Of a stretch of DNA of 26,210 bases, positions 23,730-26,210 are shown in pieces. The notes beneath the pieces are model-generated. The model was not told the origin of the DNA, did not search any database, and saw only the letters and a program-made list of their open reading frames with translations. The position numbers and the translations under genes were made by a program. The DNA is taken from contig JAFPSR010000023.1 in NCBI GenBank assembly GCA_017413675.1, positions 1-26,210 of the forward strand, read 5' to 3'. The first letter of the stretch is position 1, and each line of letters starts with the position of its first letter. The DNA comes from Clostridia bacterium (GTDB lineage Bacteria; Bacillota_A; Clostridia; Christensenellales; UBA1750).

Positions 23730-25433
23730 ATGGATTTCAAACAGACAGTGGTGCGGTCCCTCCAGAAACGGATTGAGGAAGTTTTCGGAGAGCAGATTGA
23801 CAATCTGCAGGAGTATCTGGAGACCCCTCCCCAGCGGGAACTCGGGGATTATGCGTTTCCCTGCTTCCGGCTGAGCCGTACGCTGCGCAAGGCACCCCCG
23901 GCTATCGCTTCCGCCCTGTGTGAGGATTATCCCGTCGGCGGGATGATCGGCCGGGTGGAAAACGTCGGCGGATATCTGAACTTTTTCCTGAACCGGGAAA
24001 GCTTTGCAAAGGAAACGGTTGAAGCGGTACTTGCCTCCGGGCAGAAGTATGCCGCTACGGAACAGGGCAGCGGGAAAACGGTTGTCCTGGATTATTCCTC
24101 CATCAATATCGCCAAGCGTTTCCATATCGGCCATCTGTCCACCACCATGCTCGGACATTCCCTGAAGCGGATTTATGAACATCTGGGCTATACCACGGTC
24201 GGGGTCAACCACCTGGGGGACTGGGGCACCCAGTTCGGCAAGATGATTGCGGCATACCTGAAATGGGGAGACCGGGAGACCGTCGAAAAAGGCGGCGTGG
24301 ATGAAATGGTCAAGCTCTATGTCCGTTTCAACGAGGAAGCGGAAAAGGACCCTGAACTGAACGAGGAAGGCCGCCATTGGTTCAAGAAGATCGAAGAAGG
24401 CGATCCTACCGCCATGGAGATCTATACCTGGTTCAAAGAGGTTACCCTGAAGGATGCGGAGCGTGTCTATGATATGCTGGGCGTCAAGTTTGACTCCTAT
24501 GCGGGGGAAAGTTTCTATAACGACAAGATGGACCGCGTGATCCGCGAACTGAAGGAAAAGAACCTGCTCAAGGAAAGCCAGGGGGCTTATGTGGTAGACC
24601 TGGAAGAAGACAATATGCCGCCATGCCTGATCCTGAAGAATGACGGCGCGACCCTGTATGCGACCCGGGACCTGGCAGCGGCGCTTTACCGGGCAGATAC
24701 CTATCATTTCGATAAATGCCTGTATGTGGTTGCTTATCAGCAGAACCTGCATTTCCGTCAGATTTTCAAAGTGATCGAGAAAATGGGATACCCCTGGTAC
24801 AAGGATATGGTCCATGTGAATTTCGGGATGGTCTCCTTTGAAGGGGAAACCCTTTCCACCCGGCACGGCCGTGTGGTTTACCTGGATGACCTGCTGGACC
24901 AGGCAGTTGCCAAAGCGTTGGATATTATCCGGGAAAAATCCCCGGACCTGGAAAATCCGGAGGAGGTTGCCAGACAGGTCGGAATCGGCGCGGTAGTTTT
25001 CTATGATCTCTACAACAGCCGGATCAAGGATATCGATTTCTGGTGGGACCGTGCCCTGAATTTCGACGGAGAAACCGGACCTTACGTCCAGTATACGCAT
25101 GCCCGGTGTTCTTCCATCCTGGCCAAAGGAGCCTACATCGACGCGCAGCCGGACTGGACGGGACTGGACAATCCGGAAGCCCAGGAAGTTGTGCGTGCGA
25201 TCAGCGATTTCCCGGAAACTGTACAGGAAGCCGCCGCCCGGTACGAACCGTCCATGATCTCCAGACAGGTTATGCGGGTCGCACAGGCTTACAACAAGTT
25301 CTACTATGAACATCGGATTGCGGATGAAAACAACGGAATTTGCGCAGCACGCGTCATGCTGACCCGCGCAGCCAAGGAAGTAATCCGTCTGGGCCTGTTC
25401 CTGATCGGGATTCAGGCGCCGGAAAACATGTAA
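23730..25433 (+). CDS. argS: Arginyl-tRNA synthetase
   Basis: The 567-residue class I synthetase has the ArgS Add1 N-terminal domain, the HIGH motif as HIGH at residues 132-135 (AKRFHIGHLSTTMLG), NHLGDWGTQFGKMIA, and a C-terminal DALR anticodon domain. The KMSKS region reads ETLSTRHGRVV (about 373-383): both lysines are missing, against KMSTRKG in many Bacillota enzymes. ArgS enzymes often lack a canonical KMSKS, so activity is likely kept. It charges tRNA(Arg). A GGGC-GAAA-GCCC tetraloop hairpin (23703-23714) sits just before the ribosome site GGAAAGG. The ATG at 23730 gives the family start; an earlier in-frame ATG at 23673 lies within the -10. Confidence 0.96.
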   Translation: MDFKQTVVRSLQKRIEEVFGEQIDNLQEYLETPPQRELGDYAFPCFRLSRTLRKAPPAIASALCEDYPVGGMIGRVENVGGYLNFFLNRESFAKETVEAVLASGQKYAATEQGSGKTVVLDYSSINIAKRFHIGHLSTTMLGHSLKRIYEHLGYTTVGVNHLGDWGTQFGKMIAAYLKWGDRETVEKGGVDEMVKLYVRFNEEAEKDPELNEEGRHWFKKIEEGDPTAMEIYTWFKEVTLKDAERVYDMLGVKFDSYAGESFYNDKMDRVIRELKEKNLLKESQGAYVVDLEEDNMPPCLILKNDGATLYATRDLAAALYRADTYHFDKCLYVVAYQQNLHFRQIFKVIEKMGYPWYKDMVHVNFGMVSFEGETLSTRHGRVVYLDDLLDQAVAKALDIIREKSPDLENPEEVARQVGIGAVVFYDLYNSRIKDIDFWWDRALNFDGETGPYVQYTHARCSSILAKGAYIDAQPDWTGLDNPEAQEVVRAISDFPETVQEAAARYEPSMISRQVMRVAQAYNKFYYEHRIADENNGICAARVMLTRAAKEVIRLGLFLIGIQAPENM

Positions 25434-25446
25434 GGAATCAAAGAAA

Positions 25447-25479
25447 AATGCCGCTGCATCCGTTGGGTGCGGCGGCATT
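25447..25479. terminator. Terminator hairpin after argS
   Basis: AATGCCGCTGCA and TGCGGCGGCATT form a 12-bp stem (one wobble) with a 9-nt loop. The plus side lacks a T-run; the minus side has TTTTTC, so it may work better for minus-strand transcripts. Confidence 0.7.
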
Positions 25480-25493
25480 GTCATAAATGTCAT

Positions 25494-25526
25494 AAAAAAC
25501 AGGATAAGCAGTTTTGCTTATCCTGT
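25494..25526 (-). terminator. Terminator of the zinc-ribbon gene
   Basis: ACAGGATAAGCA and TGCTTATCCTGT form a perfect 12-bp stem with a 4-nt loop. On the minus strand it is followed by TTTTTT; on the plus strand by CTCTCTTCCTTT, so it may act in both directions. Confidence 0.85.
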
Positions 25527-25553
25527 CTCTCTTCCTTTAGGGTACGGTCGGGA

Positions 25554-25841
25554 TTATCTGCGATGATTCTGGAAACATTCAGAACAATATACTGGCCGGT
25601 CATCCTTGGGAATGAAGGGGATCTTGGTGGGCTTTCCGCAGTCCGCGCAAATCGCATCGTACATTTCACGGGGACGAGAATCATCCCTGCGAACGCCATT
25701 AGCCTTACGAGCGTCACGGCAGGCTTTACACCTGGACGGCTCGTTCTGGAATCCTTTTTCTGCATAAAAAGCCTGTTCCCCAGCAGTGAATACGAACTCT
25801 TTGCCGCAATCCCTGCAAATTAATACTTTGTCCTCGTACAT
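25554..25841 (-). CDS. Small double zinc-ribbon protein
   Basis: The 95-residue protein has two zinc ribbons: an N-terminal one, VLICRDCGKEFVFTAGEQAF with CKAC further on, typical of the zf-trcl family, and a C-terminal one, CADCGKPTKIPFIPKDDRPV with CSEC, the CxxC-20-CxxC type. The linker is basic and rich in Arg and Asp. Such proteins are common in Clostridia; their role is unknown, nucleic acid or ribosome binding being a reasonable guess. The ATG at 25841 has GGAGGG 5 nt upstream; an ATG at 25856 lies before it without a site. It is led by a long structured RNA. Confidence 0.88.
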   Translation of the reverse strand: MYEDKVLICRDCGKEFVFTAGEQAFYAEKGFQNEPSRCKACRDARKANGVRRDDSRPREMYDAICADCGKPTKIPFIPKDDRPVYCSECFQNHRR

Positions 25842-25862
25842 GATATCCCTCCGCAATATTTT

Positions 25863-26078
25863 GTTGCCTCGTCTTCACCCGACCTGGTCTTTGCCCCCAC
25901 ACCCGCCGTCTGGAAGTCTCGCTTCAAGGGGTTTCCTTCCAACTACTGCTTCTCTCGGTTTTCCCGGACGGACTTACTTCTAAACCGCACCATGCTCACG
26001 GCGCTTTGCGCCGGTTACGTGGATCGTTTCGCCTGCGACTGGCATCGATTTTCAACCACAGACATGAAGCCGAGCAAC
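25863..26078 (-). ncRNA. Candidate structured ncRNA or long 5' leader, class not assigned
   Basis: This fills the only gene-free stretch over 300 nt. On the minus strand a closing stem joins the two ends: GTTGC-TCG-CTTCA (26078-26065) with TGAAG-CGA-GCAAC (25877-25863), 13 bp with one mismatch and one bulge. Inside are CGGCGC-AAA-GCGCCG (26013-25999), CGGTTT/AAACCG (25987-25982, 25961-25956) and TGGAAG/CTTCCA (25941-25936, 25916-25911). CCGTC (25971-25967), in the loop of the second, matches GACGG (25910-25906), a possible pseudoknot. A good promoter lies just upstream and no terminator separates it from the zinc-ribbon gene. Its size and layout recall large Firmicute RNAs such as the raiA motif, but I cannot confirm any class. 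Confidence 0.6.
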
Positions 26079-26086
26079 TAGACAAG

Positions 26087-26115
26087 AGTATACACATTTT
26101 CTTAACAAAAAGCAA
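26087..26115 (-). promoter_or_regulatory. Promoter of the structured RNA and zinc-ribbon gene
   Basis: TTGCTT (26115-26110), 17 nt, TATACT (26092-26087) on the minus strand, with an A/T-rich stretch upstream like an UP element. It places the start near 26079, one base from the closing stem of the RNA. Confidence 0.75.
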
Positions 26116-26137
26116 GAACAAAAAGAGTTCTTTTTTT
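26107..26137. terminator. Bidirectional A/T-rich terminator near the right edge
   Basis: AAGAAC and GTTCTT (26114-26132) form a stem with a 7-nt loop, extended by A-T pairs, with TTTTTTT on the plus side and GCTTTTTG on the minus side. It overlaps the -35 of the promoter just described. Confidence 0.7.
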
Positions 26138-26168
26138 AATTTTATAACAAATTCTGAAGGAGATTTCG

Positions 26169-26210
26169 CTAACTATCCTCGGAAAACGGGTTTTCCTGGG
26201 AATAGTCCTC
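26169..26210 (-). CDS. Possible C-terminal end of a minus-strand gene cut by the window edge
   Basis: Reading from the edge, the minus strand encodes EDYSQENPFSEDS and then TAG. The acidic, serine-rich tail and the terminator about 35 nt downstream fit the end of a real gene, but 13 codons are too few to identify it. The same bases form an imperfect palindrome (ACTAT...ATAGT around GGAAAAC/GTTTTCC, 26173-26207). Confidence 0.3.
   Translation of the reverse strand, partial: EDYSQENPFSEDS

Noticed and set aside
23622..25493. 623-codon open frame antisense to argS
   Set aside because: Antisense shadow; argS motifs prove the plus strand is coding.
25863..25993. Group II intron start (GTGCG at 25993 on the minus strand)
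   Set aside because: Far too short, no domain V and no reverse transcriptase; GTGCG is a chance match.
1..26210. CRISPR arrays, tRNA genes, insertion sequences, CIRCE elements
   Set aside because: Looked for regular repeats, cloverleaf ends, transposase motifs and TTAGCACTC inverted repeats; none seen.

Overview
The window reads as chromosomal core DNA from a Bacillota (Firmicutes) bacterium, most probably class Clostridia. The evidence is gene content and order: a ctsR-mcsA-mcsB-clpC operon, the tmcAL/ackA-DUF177-rpmF-plsX-acpP-rnc-smc-ftsY-ylxM-ffh-rpsP-khpA-rimM-trmD run, a SAM-I riboswitch in front of metK, strong GGAGG ribosome sites, TTG starts and consensus sigma-A promoters. GC is moderately high for the group (by eye about 55%). 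I cannot place it more finely from sequence alone. I saw no prophage, insertion sequence, CRISPR array, tRNA or rRNA.

Layout. 29-1644 (minus): a VanY-type D,D-carboxypeptidase followed by a GNAT protein whose second GNAT domain is cut off. 1820-6358 (plus): CtsR-controlled protein quality control operon. 6507-7352 (minus): an orphan ABC-3 metal transporter permease with a consensus promoter and a Fur-type box. 7482-8624 (minus) and 8747-9955 (plus): divergent tmcAL and acetate kinase, both linked to acetate. 10024-17656: DUF177, L32, PlsX, ACP, RNase III, SMC, FtsY, with internal promoters and terminators. 17723-19519: ylxM-ffh behind a structured leader; with ftsY this is the SRP targeting module. 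19631-21466: S16, KhpA, RimM, TrmD (rplS, usual in this operon, is missing). 21487-22942: SAM-I riboswitch, terminator and metK. 23042-25433: tadA and argS, separated by an unexplained hairpin-rich gap. 25499-26210 (minus): a small double zinc-ribbon protein behind an unusually structured RNA of about 215 nt, then the possible tail of another gene.

Most proteins here belong to translation, RNA modification, membrane lipid supply, protein targeting and chromosome organisation. That is ordinary housekeeping. The parts that standard annotation does not explain are RNA-level: the structured RNA at 25863-26078 (closing stem of about 13 bp, internal hairpins and a possible pseudoknot), the ylxM leader with two mutually exclusive hairpins of which one hides the ribosome site, and the three-hairpin tadA-argS gap. 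The truncated tandem GNAT at the left edge and the lone Fur-box permease are the main protein-level oddities.
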